The translations under genes were made by a program, and so were the position numbers. Shown here piece after piece: positions 6,336 through 14,352 of a DNA stretch of 26,562 bases. Position 1 is the first letter of the stretch; every line of letters begins with the position of its first letter. The DNA is from CAVVGB01 sp963747715 (lineage in GTDB: Bacteria; Actinomycetota; Thermoleophilia; Gaiellales; Gaiellaceae), in the NCBI GenBank assembly GCA_963747715.1, contig CAVVGB010000004.1, positions 1 to 26,562 of the forward strand, given 5' to 3'. Below the pieces are notes generated by a model. It searched no databases and was not told where the DNA came from. It saw only the letters and a program-made list of their open reading frames with translations.

Positions 6336-9086
6336 GCTCGCGACGGCTTGGCCGTCCTCGACCAGGGCGGTCCGAAGCTGTCTGCGAGAGCTGATGTCGA
6401 GCTTCATGAACACCTTGTGCAGGTGCCACTCGACGGTGCGCGGGCTGAGGAAGAGCTGTGCGCCGATCTCGGGGTTCGAGAGGCCGTCGCGGGCGAGGCG
6501 GGCGATCTGCTCCTCTTGGGGCGTCAGTTGATCGCGGTTCTCGACGCCGCGCTGGCGCACCTTCAAGCCGGTGGCGACCAGCTCACGCCGTGCGCGCTCG
6601 GCGAAGGCCTCCATGCCGATCGCCTCGAGCAGCTCGTGGGCGATGCGTAGCTGCTCGCGAGCGTCGATGCGCCGGCCGTCTCGCCGCAGCCATTCACCGT
6701 AGAGCAGATGCGCGCGGGCGAGCTCCGGACGGAGCGGAGTGCGGCTCAGACGATCGATTGCTTCGCGATATAAGTCGTCCGCGGCAGCGCTGTCGCTCAG
6801 GAGGGCCCGGCAGCGGGCTTCGATGCCGAGGGCGACGTCGTTGTCGGCCGCCTGCGTCGTCTCCACGAGCCGCTCGAGCGCATCGCGCGCGAGCTCAGCG
6901 TCTCCTGCTCTTGCAGCCGCCTCGACGAGCTCGGGGAGCGCCCATACGGACGCGAACAGCTCGGAGGTGTCCGACGTTGCTTGCCGAGCCCACAACGCCG
7001 CCTCGTCGTAGCGCGCGAGGCCGTTCCACAAGACGGCGGCAGCCCAATGCGCATAGGGCGCGAAGCCTTGCGCTGCCGCCGCAGCTTCCTCGATCGCGAT
7101 CGCTATCGCCGCGGAGGCCTCGGCCTCCCTTCCCTGCAGCGCCCGCAGCCTGAGCAGGACCCAGGGCGAATACTGGCCCCCTGTCGCCGCCGCGATGCTG
7201 TCGGCCTCAGCGATGTTCGATGTGGCACCCGCGAAGTCGCCGTTCCAGGCGCTTGCCAGGCCCAAGGCGGACAGGTAGAGCGGCAGCTCGGCAAGAGCGC
7301 CGGCATCGCGGACGAGCTGGACCTGTTTCGACGAGATCGCGTGCGCTCCGTCGTTGTCCCACATGGCGTTGCTGGCGGCCGTGGCCATCCATCCCCAGCG
7401 CAGGACGTCCTCTACGGGGATGTCGGCAAGCGCCTTCGCGGCCGCCTGCAACGTCGGAGTCGCGGCGGTGTGTCCTTCGGTGGTCAACAGACAGAGCCCC
7501 TCGAGCAGCAGGTCGAGCGGCCGTGGAGCCGGCTGCGAAGGAAGGGCCTTGACGGCCTGGCAAATCTCGAGCAGAGCGCCTTTTCCCGCGAGTTCGCCGG
7601 CGACGGAGGCTGCGCCCCACGCGGTCAGGTAGGTCTGGCGAGCAAGCTCAGCGTCGAGCGGCTCGAGGCGCCTCGCCGCCTTTAGCAGCGATGGAGGAGC
7701 ATCGCTGACGCGACCCGAGGCGAACGCAACGTTGCCCCGTAGGAGGTCCAGGCGAGCGTATTGAAGCTCGTCGAGTGCTCCGTCCTCCGCAGTCGCGGCG
7801 AGTCGGAGAGCCGCGTCGAACGCGCCGGCCATGAAGCTCACCTCTGCCGCGGCGATGACGCGCTCTGCCCGCCGGGCTGGGTCCTTCGTCAGCGCGACTG
7901 CGCGTTGCATGAAGGCAGCCGCGGCGGCGACACCACCTCGGGCTTGCGCGCGACCGGCAGATCGTTCCAGGTCGCGCGCGACCTCCTCGTCGGGGCCGCG
8001 TGCTGCCGCAGCGAGATGCCAGGCTCGACGGTCCGGATCGACGTCCGGATCGGTCGTCTCGGCAAGGGCCCGGTGCACTGCCCGGCGCTGTTCGGCCGGC
8101 GCGGATCGGTACACGGCAGTGCGCACCAGCGGATGACGGAACGTCACCGATTCCCCGATCTCGAGCAGCCCATCGGTATCGGCGTCGGCGATCTTGCTCT
8201 CGATCCCGAGTCGCTCTGCCGCACGCCAGACGAGTAATGGGTCGCCAACTGGCTCGGCGGCGGCGACGAGCAGCAGGAGTCGGGCTTGATCCGAAATCGC
8301 ACCAAGCCGGCGTTGGAAGCTTTCCTCGAGCCGCGTCGACATCGATTGGCCGTCCAACAGACCGAATCCCCCGGCGAGCTGCGTTACCGTAAGGCCACGC
8401 GGCAGCTCCAACAACGCGAGCGGATTGCCTTGCGTCTCCGCTACGACGCGGTCGCGGACGCGATCGTCGAGCGGAAACGGGACGGCGGAACGCAGAAGCG
8501 CGCGCGCATCTCCGTTGCGAAGCCCGCCAACCTCCAGGTCGGGGAGTCCCCGAAGATCCGGTGCGGCGACGCGCGCCGCGAGAAGGAGCCCGACAGGCTC
8601 CGCGAGGAGCCGCCGCGCGACGAACGCGAGCGTCGTAGCCGACGCATCGTCCAGCCATTGCGCGTCATCGACGACACAGAGCAACGGACGCTCCTCTGCC
8701 GCCTCCGAGAGCAAGGTCAGGACCGCCAGCCCGATGAAGAAGCGATCCGGCGCGGATCCTTCGTTCAACCCGAACGCGATCTTGAGCGCGTGACGCTGTG
8801 GCGACGGGAGCCGCTCCACGCGGTGAAGCAGCGGTGTGCACAGCTGGTGCAAGGACGCGAACGCGAGCTCCATCTCCGACTCGACGCCCGCAGCGCGAAG
8901 GAGGCACATGTCCGCTGCCGATTCCACCGCGTAGTTCAGTAGCGCCGTCTTCCCGATCCCGGCTTCGCCGTGAAGGACCAGCGTGCGGCTCTCGCCGGCG
9001 CGCACGGCGTCAATGGCGTCGTCGAGCAAAGCGCACTCCGTTGCACGCCCGCGGAGATTCGACCCCGTGGCGGCGAGCTCTGCCAT
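6330..9086 (-). CDS. LAL-type (large ATP-binding) LuxR family regulator
   Basis: 918 residues. An AAA+-like/STAND ATPase domain comes first: LRGRATECALLDDAI (11-25), Walker A GEAGIGKT (40-47), Walker B LLCVVDDAQW (135-144). A long helical, TPR-like middle follows (about 370-830), then a C-terminal LuxR HTH (854-905) with LTPQEEQIARLARDGLSNPE and SPRTVEWHLHKVF. LAL proteins bind ATP and a ligand or protein signal and activate adjacent genes; MalT is the best-known member. I chose ATG 9086 because homologues start close to the LRGR box and because TAGGAT sits 10 bases upstream on the same strand, suggesting a leaderless mRNA; a start at 9221 would add 45 residues of poor quality. It is divergent from the membrane protein/hydrolase operon, its most likely target, while the esterase lies downstream of it. 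Confidence 0.9.
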   Translation of the reverse strand: MAELAATGSNLRGRATECALLDDAIDAVRAGESRTLVLHGEAGIGKTALLNYAVESAADMCLLRAAGVESEMELAFASLHQLCTPLLHRVERLPSPQRHALKIAFGLNEGSAPDRFFIGLAVLTLLSEAAEERPLLCVVDDAQWLDDASATTLAFVARRLLAEPVGLLLAARVAAPDLRGLPDLEVGGLRNGDARALLRSAVPFPLDDRVRDRVVAETQGNPLALLELPRGLTVTQLAGGFGLLDGQSMSTRLEESFQRRLGAISDQARLLLLVAAAEPVGDPLLVWRAAERLGIESKIADADTDGLLEIGESVTFRHPLVRTAVYRSAPAEQRRAVHRALAETTDPDVDPDRRAWHLAAAARGPDEEVARDLERSAGRAQARGGVAAAAAFMQRAVALTKDPARRAERVIAAAEVSFMAGAFDAALRLAATAEDGALDELQYARLDLLRGNVAFASGRVSDAPPSLLKAARRLEPLDAELARQTYLTAWGAASVAGELAGKGALLEICQAVKALPSQPAPRPLDLLLEGLCLLTTEGHTAATPTLQAAAKALADIPVEDVLRWGWMATAASNAMWDNDGAHAISSKQVQLVRDAGALAELPLYLSALGLASAWNGDFAGATSNIAEADSIAAATGGQYSPWVLLRLRALQGREAEASAAIAIAIEEAAAAAQGFAPYAHWAAAVLWNGLARYDEAALWARQATSDTSELFASVWALPELVEAAARAGDAELARDALERLVETTQAADNDVALGIEARCRALLSDSAAADDLYREAIDRLSRTPLRPELARAHLLYGEWLRRDGRRIDAREQLRIAHELLEAIGMEAFAERARRELVATGLKVRQRGVENRDQLTPQEEQIARLARDGLSNPEIGAQLFLSPRTVEWHLHKVFMKLDISSRRQLRTALVEDGQAVASA

Positions 9087-9096
9087 GGCGGTACCG

Positions 9097-9102
9097 ATCC
9101 TA
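9097..9102 (-). promoter_or_regulatory. Candidate -10 (TAGGAT) for a leaderless LAL regulator mRNA
   Basis: On the minus strand TAGGAT lies 10 bases before ATG 9086 and no ribosome site is found between. The spacing fits transcription starting at or next to the ATG. No convincing -35 is visible. Confidence 0.35.
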
Positions 9103-9187
9103 GAACGAGAATGGCGAGCCGACCAGGAATCTCCTACGGCGACGAAGGCCGCGCCGCGCCACGAGAGTCTGCGGGGCGCTCGCGTCG

Positions 9188-9208
9188 CGCTTCGGCATTC
9201 CCGAAGCG
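9188..9208. promoter_or_regulatory. Inverted repeat, candidate operator between LAL regulator and hydrolase operon
   Basis: CGCTTCGG (9188-9195) and CCGAAGCG (9201-9208) are perfect reverse complements around CATTC. The 21-bp dyad sits in the 223-bp divergent intergenic region, about 100 bp from each gene start. The symmetry and location suit a dimeric LuxR-type HTH, but binding is inferred only. Confidence 0.4.
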
Positions 9209-9309
9209 AAGACCAGGGCATTCACCCGGGGTTTCACCGGCGCGGCCGGGGATGTCGAGGGTGACGATGACGCGGATGCCAGCCCACCCCCAAAAAGGAG
9301 GCCATATCG

Positions 9310-9999
9310 ATGTTCGACTGGGAACGCAACTGGCTTGGTAGCGGCATCTTCTTCGTCGTCGCCTTCGTCATCGGCTGGGTCATCTACGGCAGTCAGCCGG
9401 AGGTGGGTTCATCAGCGGGCGAGCTCGTCTCGTTCTATGACGGCGATCGCACTCGGATTCTGATTGCCGCCACCCTCCTCTCGCTTAACGTCCTGAACCT
9501 GCTGTGGTTCGCTGCGGCGCTCTCGAGCGTGCTCCGTGATGCTGGGAAGGGCGGCTGGGGGGCGGCGGCGACAGCTTCCAGCGCCGCCCTGGGCGCCATC
9601 TTGTTCGTCCTCTTCACGCTGAACCTGGCGCTCGCGTACTCGATCGCCGGCCCCAGCAGTAACGAGATCACATCCGGGCTCAACGACCTTTCGTGGATTT
9701 TGACGATCGTTGCGTCGTTCCCAGCTGCGATGCTGATCATGTCCGGGTCGTTCGGCCTGTGGCGAGCTGGGATCATCTCGAACGCGGCCTTCTCGGCGGG
9801 AGTGGCAGCCATGGTGCTCGTCCTGCTCCGCGCAACCACCTGGGCCGGCGACGGATTCTGGGCGCCCGACGGTGCGTACTCGGAGTTCATCTCGACGATC
9901 GTCGCTCTCGCGTGGATCGCGGTGGTCAGCGGCTTCCTCTACATGCGGAGCCCCTCCGCGGTGAAGACGCCTGACCGGGCGGCGGTCCCTGCGGCGTAG
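9310..9999 (+). CDS. Hypothetical membrane protein, first gene of the hydrolase operon
   Basis: 229 residues with about six hydrophobic segments: near 10-27, 50-70, 85-108, 125-148, 155-172 and 188-206. The strong ribosome site AAAGGAGG lies 9 bases before the ATG. No catalytic or transporter motif is recognised. The loop between TM1 and TM2 (YGSQPEVGSSAGELVSFYDG) looks extracytoplasmic and resembles DUF4386-like actinobacterial membrane proteins with an ELVxFY segment, but I cannot name a function. The protein starts an operon of hydrolases and may be involved in sensing or moving the same compound. Next gene begins 29 bp downstream. Confidence 0.75.
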   Translation: MFDWERNWLGSGIFFVVAFVIGWVIYGSQPEVGSSAGELVSFYDGDRTRILIAATLLSLNVLNLLWFAAALSSVLRDAGKGGWGAAATASSAALGAILFVLFTLNLALAYSIAGPSSNEITSGLNDLSWILTIVASFPAAMLIMSGSFGLWRAGIISNAAFSAGVAAMVLVLLRATTWAGDGFWAPDGAYSEFISTIVALAWIAVVSGFLYMRSPSAVKTPDRAAVPAA

Positions 10000-10028
10000 A
10001 GGCATCCAATCCAAAACTGGAGGTCGTC

Positions 10029-11243
10029 ATGAGCACTACGGTCGAGACCGCAACCGAGATCCGGCCCTTCAGGGTCGACGTTCCGCAGGAAGAGCTGGAC
10101 GACCTGCGGCGGCGCATCGCCAATACGCGCTGGCCGGAGAGGGAGACCGTCGCCGATGAGTCGCAAGGCGTGCAGCTCGCCACGATGGAGCAGCTCGCCG
10201 ACTACTGGAGCACCGAGTACGACCTCCGGCGGTTCGAGACGCGGCTGAATACCTTCCCGCAGTTCATCACCGAGATCGACCACCTCGAAATCCACTTCAT
10301 CCACGTCAAGTCGCCGCATGAGAACGCGTTGCCGCTGATCATCACGCACGGCTGGCCGGGCTCGGTGGTCGAGATGCTGAACGTGGTCGGCCCGCTCAGC
10401 GACCCGCCGGCACACGGCGGCGTCGCGGCGGACGCGTTCCACGTCGTGGTTCCGTCCATGCCCGGCTACGGGTTCTCGGGCAAGCCCACGACCACCGGTC
10501 GGGACCCGTCCACATCGCGGACGCCTGGTTCGAGCTGATGAGGCGCCTGGGATACACGCGGTTCGTCGCGCAAGGCGGCGACTGGGGCGCGCAGATCACG
10601 GATGTGATGGGTGCGAAGGCACCTCCCGAGCTGCTGGCGATTCACTCGAACATGCCGGGCACGGTGCCGGCCGAGATCGCAAAGCAACTCGCGTCGACCG
10701 TGCTGGGGGCTGGCGATCCGCCGCCGTCCGGTCTGTCACCCGACGAGCAACGTGCGTACGACCGGCTCGAGCTTCCTCTACACGACGGGGCTCGGCTACG
10801 CGCTCGAGATGGGCTTGCGCCCGCAGACGCTGTACGGGCTCGCCGATTCGCCGGTCGCCCTCGCAGCCTGGATGCTCGACCACGACGCTCGCAGCTACGA
10901 GGACATCGCCGGCGCGTTCGCAGGCGAGCCCGTCGGCAGCCTCACGCGTGACGAGGTCCTCGACAACATCACGATGACCTGGCTGACGAACACCGGCGTC
11001 TCATCGGGTCGGATCTACTGGGAGAACAGCCTCGACTTCTTCGACGTCAAGGGGGTCACCGTCCCGGCCGCCGTCAGCGTCTTCCCCAACGAGCTCTATC
11101 AGGCGCCGCGGAGCTGGACCGAGAAGGCTTACCCGAACCTCATCTACTTCAATGAGCTCGACACAGGCAACGACTTCGCAGCCTGGCAGGAGCCGGACCT
11201 CTTCACCACCGAGCTGCGGGTGGCCTTCCGGTCGCTGCGCTGA
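10029..11243 (+). pseudogene. Epoxide hydrolase (EHN-domain type), frameshifted twice and missing catalytic His
   Basis: Ribosome site GGAGG before ATG 10029. The frames join as follows: frame A to about 10500 has the epoxide hydrolase N-terminal domain (PFRVDVPQEELDDLRRRI) plus the oxyanion motif HGWPGS and PSMPGYGFSGKPTTTG; frame B continues VHIADAWFELMRRLGYTRF with GGDWGAQ (nucleophile Asp) to about 10771; frame C gives FLYTTGLGYALEMGLRPQ to the end. The first break fits loss of one G in a G run; the second fits +1 or -2. At the C-terminus the family motif GGHFAAxE is TGNDFAAWQEP, so the His that activates water is replaced by Asp. A whole protein would be about 405 residues, as in the family, and would open epoxides to diols. 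The lost His plus frameshifts suggest a real pseudogene. Confidence 0.82.
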
Positions 11244-11263
11244 TCCTGCCGAAAGGAGCACTC

Positions 11264-12023
11264 ATGTCCGAGCCAACCACCACCGAAACCGCGACCGTCG
11301 TGCTCGTCCACGGCGCGTTCGCCGATGCATCGAGCTGGAACGGCGTGATCACGCGGTTGCATGCCAAAGGCATGCGGGTGACGGCGCCGGCGAACCCGCT
11401 GCGCTGGAATCGCCGCCGACTCCGCGTACATCGCGGCCGTCCTCGAGCAGATCGAAGGGCCCGTCGTCGCCGTCGGCCACTCGTACGGCGGCGCGGTGAT
11501 CGACCAATGCCGCGACCGATGCGAAGAACGTCGTCGGCCTCGTCTACGTGGCAGCCTTCGCCCCCGAAGAGGGCGAGACCCTCGGCGCAGCCGAGGCGGC
11601 CTCGAAGGACAGCGTCCTGAACAGTGCGCTCGTTCCTCGGCAATACCCGACCGCGGCCGGCGGATCGGCGACGGAGTTCTACATCGACCCGGCGAAGGCC
11701 GCGACGCGTTCGCGGGCGACCTCTCCGACCAGGAGGCTGCACTGATCGGACCCACCCAGCGGCCGGTCGCCGAGCTCGCCTTCTCCGAGCCGTCGGGCCC
11801 GCCGGCGTGGAAGAACCGGCCGTCATGGGCCGTCGTTGCCACCGGCGACCGGGCGGCCGGGACGGACGTGACCCGCTCGATGGCGGAGCGAGCCGGCGCG
11901 ACCATCACCGACGTCGAGGGCTCGCACGTGATCATGATCTCGCAGCCCCAAGCCGTGGCCGACGTGATCCTCGAGGCTGTCGCGTCCGTCGGCACAGCGG
12001 CGGTGGCCGGCAGCGTCGCATGA
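11264..12023 (+). pseudogene. Ser-nucleophile alpha/beta hydrolase, frameshifted three times
   Basis: Ribosome site AAAGGAG, then ATG 11264. The sequence parts read TATVVLVHGAFADASSW and LHAKGMRVTAPANPLR; a break near 11404; AADSAYIAAVLEQIEGPVVA and GHSYGGAVI; a break near 11502; TNAATDAKNVVGLVYVAAFA to IDPAK; a break near 11698; DAFAGDLSDQEAALIGPTQR to the end. Catalytic Ser (GHSYGG), Asp (ATGDRAAG) and His (GSHVIM) are all present. It belongs to the short-chain alpha/beta hydrolases often called salicylate-esterase/HNL-like (about 245 residues restored). Two breaks look like +1 and one like -1. No stop codons disturb the pieces apart from the frame changes, so sequence error remains possible. 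Next gene starts in the ATGA overlap. Confidence 0.8.
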
Positions 12024-12964
12024 CCGTCGGAACCTCCCAACAAGCATCCGCCGCCGCCACGTCCTTCGGCCCGGTGCAACAGATCGACGCCGGCTTTCTG
12101 AACGTCGGCTACGTCGACCTCGGTCCCGCCGCCGGTCCGGCCGTCCTCCTGTTGCACGGCTGGCCGTACGACATCCACAGCTACGCAGAGGTCGCTTCCG
12201 CGCTGGCCGCGGCCGGCTACCGCGCGATCGTCCCGTACCTGCGCGGCTACGGGAGCACGCGCTTCCGCTCGGAGGAGACCGTGCGCAACGGCGAGCAGGC
12301 GGCGCTCGCCGTCGACGCGCTCGCCGTCCTGGATGCACTCGAGATCGAGAAGGCGATCGTCGGCGGCTGCGACTGGGGAGCGCGAAGCGCATGCATCGTC
12401 GCAGCGCTGTGGCCGGAGCGCTGCGACGGACTCGTGTCGGTGAGCGGCTACCTGATCGGGAGCCAGGCGTCCGGCAAGCAGCCGTTGCCCCCCGAGGTCG
12501 AGCAGCAGTGGTGGTACCAGTACTACTTTGCGACCGAGCGAGGCCGAGCCGGTTACGACAAGTACCGGCGGGAGTTCGCGAAGTTGATCTGGCGGACCGC
12601 GTCGCCGCAGTGGAACTTCGACGACGCCACGTTCAATCGCAGCGCGGCGTCCTTCGACAACCCGGATCACGTCGCGATCGCGATTCACAACTACCGCTGG
12701 CGGCTGGGCTTGGCCGACGGAGAAGCGGAATACGACGAGCTCGAGAAGCGGCTCGCCGAAGGGCCCACCATCGCCGTACCCACCATCACGCTCGAGGGCG
12801 ACGCGAACGGAGCCCCACATCCGGATCCAGGTGCATATGCCGCGAAGTTCTCGGGCGGGTATCTGCACCGCACAATCGAGGGCGGCATCGGACACAACCT
12901 TCCCCAGGAAGCCCCGGCTGCCTTCGCCGACGCGGTCGTCGACGTAGGCGAGATGCGCAAGTGA
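12020..12964 (+). CDS. Alpha/beta hydrolase with Asp nucleophile (epoxide hydrolase/dehalogenase-like)
   Basis: 314 residues. ATG 12020 overlaps the previous stop (ATGA), so translation is coupled. Oxyanion loop HGWP (46-49); nucleophile elbow GGCDWGARS with Asp118 in the place of Ser; acid Asp261 in LEGDANG; His292 in GGIGHNLPQE. An Asp nucleophile flanked by Trp is the mark of soluble epoxide hydrolases and haloalkane or haloacid dehalogenases; the cap (about 140-230, WWYQYYFATERGR and following) supplies Tyr residues that could activate an epoxide. No signal peptide, so cytosolic. It is the only intact hydrolase in the operon. The thioredoxin-like gene begins in its stop codon (GTGA). Epoxide hydrolase-like is more likely than dehalogenase, but substrate is not decided by the sequence. 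Confidence 0.85.
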   Translation: MTVGTSQQASAAATSFGPVQQIDAGFLNVGYVDLGPAAGPAVLLLHGWPYDIHSYAEVASALAAAGYRAIVPYLRGYGSTRFRSEETVRNGEQAALAVDALAVLDALEIEKAIVGGCDWGARSACIVAALWPERCDGLVSVSGYLIGSQASGKQPLPPEVEQQWWYQYYFATERGRAGYDKYRREFAKLIWRTASPQWNFDDATFNRSAASFDNPDHVAIAIHNYRWRLGLADGEAEYDELEKRLAEGPTIAVPTITLEGDANGAPHPDPGAYAAKFSGGYLHRTIEGGIGHNLPQEAPAAFADAVVDVGEMRK

Positions 12965-13965
12965 GCCTGTTCAGACACAGCGCAGGAACGGCTGCGTTAC
13001 CCATCGAGGGGCATCTTCCTGGCTTCGACGGGGCGGCCGGCTGGCTCAACTCGGCGCCGCTGACAGCGTCGGAACTGCGTGGGCAGGTCGCCCTCGTCGA
13101 CTTCTGGACCTACACGTGCATCAACTGGCTCCGCACGCTCGGATATGTCCGCGCGTGGGCCGAGAAGTACGAGGACCAGGGACTGGTCGTCGTCGGCGTC
13201 CACACGCCGGAGTTCCCGTTCGAAAGGGACTCCGACAACGTTCGCGAGGCGGCCCGGGACATGAACGTCGAGTATCCGATCGCGCTCGACCCGGACTACG
13301 CGGTCTGGGAAGCCTTCGCCAACCGCTACTGGCCAGCCGCGTACTTCGCCGACGCTGAAGGCCGGATCCGGCACCACCAGTTTGGCGAGGGCGGATATGA
13401 GGAGTGCGAGCGGGTGATCCAGCAGCTGCTCCGCGAAGCGGGACGCGACGGCTTCACCGAGGACCTCGTCACCGTACCCGGCGACGGCCTCGAGGCTCAG
13501 GCCGATTGGACGAACCTCGAGTCTCCCGAGACTTACCTCGGGTACCAGCAAGGTCACAACTTTGCGTCTCCCGGCGGCGTCACCGTCGACGAGCCACGCT
13601 CGTACTCCGTGCCGGATGTGCTGAGGCTGAACTCCTGGGCTCTCTCCGGGGAGTGGACGGTCGAGGGGCGGGCGAGCGTTCTCAACCGAGCCGGCGGACG
13701 GATCGCGTACCGCTTCCACGCGCGCGACGTCCACCTCGTCCTGCGATCGCGGGCGCAAGGGACGTCCGTCCCGTTCCGCGTGCTGCTCGATGGAACTCCG
13801 CCCCGAGCCGCCCACGGACTCGACGTCGACGACCAAGGGCACGGAACGCTTGTCCAACCGCGGCTCTACCAGCTAATCCGGCAAGGCGGATCGATCAGCG
13901 ACCGCACCTTCGAGATCACCTTCCTCGCGAGCGAGGTCGAGACCTACGTATTCACGTTCGGGTAG
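12961..13965 (+). CDS. DipZ-like thioredoxin-family protein with CxxW motif
   Basis: 334 residues, GTG start overlapping the hydrolase stop. The first 165 residues are a TlpA/AhpC-like thioredoxin domain: ALVDFWTYTCINWLRTL (44-60), VVVGVHTPEFPFERD, and WPAAYFADAEGRIRHHQFGE with the cis-Pro WPA. The redox motif is Cys53-Ile-Asn-Trp56, so the resolving Cys of CxxC is replaced by Trp. The remaining 170 residues match the carbohydrate-binding-like C-terminal domain of DipZ/CcdA-associated proteins (ESPETYLGYQQG, SWALSGEWTVEGRASVL, YRFHARDVHLVL). There is no CcdA membrane part and no signal peptide. With one Cys it cannot make an internal disulfide and may work as a peroxidase, a monothiol reductant or a partner-binding domain. 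Its coupling to hydrolases suggests a role in the same pathway. Confidence 0.88.
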   Translation: MSLFRHSAGTAALPIEGHLPGFDGAAGWLNSAPLTASELRGQVALVDFWTYTCINWLRTLGYVRAWAEKYEDQGLVVVGVHTPEFPFERDSDNVREAARDMNVEYPIALDPDYAVWEAFANRYWPAAYFADAEGRIRHHQFGEGGYEECERVIQQLLREAGRDGFTEDLVTVPGDGLEAQADWTNLESPETYLGYQQGHNFASPGGVTVDEPRSYSVPDVLRLNSWALSGEWTVEGRASVLNRAGGRIAYRFHARDVHLVLRSRAQGTSVPFRVLLDGTPPRAAHGLDVDDQGHGTLVQPRLYQLIRQGGSISDRTFEITFLASEVETYVFTFG

Positions 13966-14174
13966 GCACTTCCGCAGCTGGTGAATGCACGCAGCCCTTC
14001 GACCCGCAATGGATGACGCGAAGCGGCTCCTCGAGCTCGAGCACCTTCGAAACGTCGTCGGGCGCAGGCCGCTCTCGATCGTCGAACGGGCCGCGAGAGG
14101 TCCGGCCTGGCGAACCTGACGGGTCGACTCGGCGCAGCAGCGCGCCGTCCCGACTGTCTCTGAAGACGAGATTC

Positions 14175-14199
14175 TGTGGCCCATTCGTGGCCCAAACGT
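14175..14199 (+). repeat. GTGGCCCA repeat region, right copy (att-like)
   Basis: TGTGGCCCA then CGTGGCCCAAACGT, in the same order and orientation as at 4002-4028, 10.2 kb upstream. It is placed immediately at the broken end of a MOSC gene fragment. The rest of 13966-14352 has no intact gene. Confidence 0.5.
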
Positions 14200-14203
14200 C
14201 GGT

Positions 14204-14317
14204 CAGACGGCACTCGCCGACCCAGAACGGACGGCCGACGAGGTCATGGAGCGCGACCCCTCGCGTCGTGACGTTCCGGCGCGTCTCGCCCGGGGCGAGC
14301 CGAACGCCGCTCGCAAG
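14204..14317 (-). pseudogene. MOSC domain protein fragment
   Basis: On the minus strand one frame reads GVRLAPGETRRNVTTRGVAL followed by HDLVGRPFWVGECRL. This matches the MOSC (molybdenum cofactor sulfurase C-terminal) region xLxPGExRRNVTTRGxxLNxLVGRRFRVGE, which comes just ahead of the conserved Cys of that family. The similarity stops at 14204, five bases from the repeat copy at 14175-14199, and nothing upstream on the minus strand (toward the PLD gene start) supplies the rest. The fragment is thus truncated at both ends, with the downstream cut coinciding with the repeat. Confidence 0.6.
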
Positions 14318-14352
14318 AGAACGGGCACGACGAGACCAATCGGGAGAGAATC

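Noticed and set aside
6076..6429. N-terminal extension of the carboxylesterase
   Set aside because: It is Arg/Pro/Ser-rich, overlaps the 3' end of the LAL gene, and the signal peptide with ribosome site at 6075 marks the real start.
11144..12895. 583-residue minus-strand ORF across the hydrolase operon
   Set aside because: It is antisense to recognised hydrolases; GC-rich third positions keep the shadow frame open. No domain was seen.
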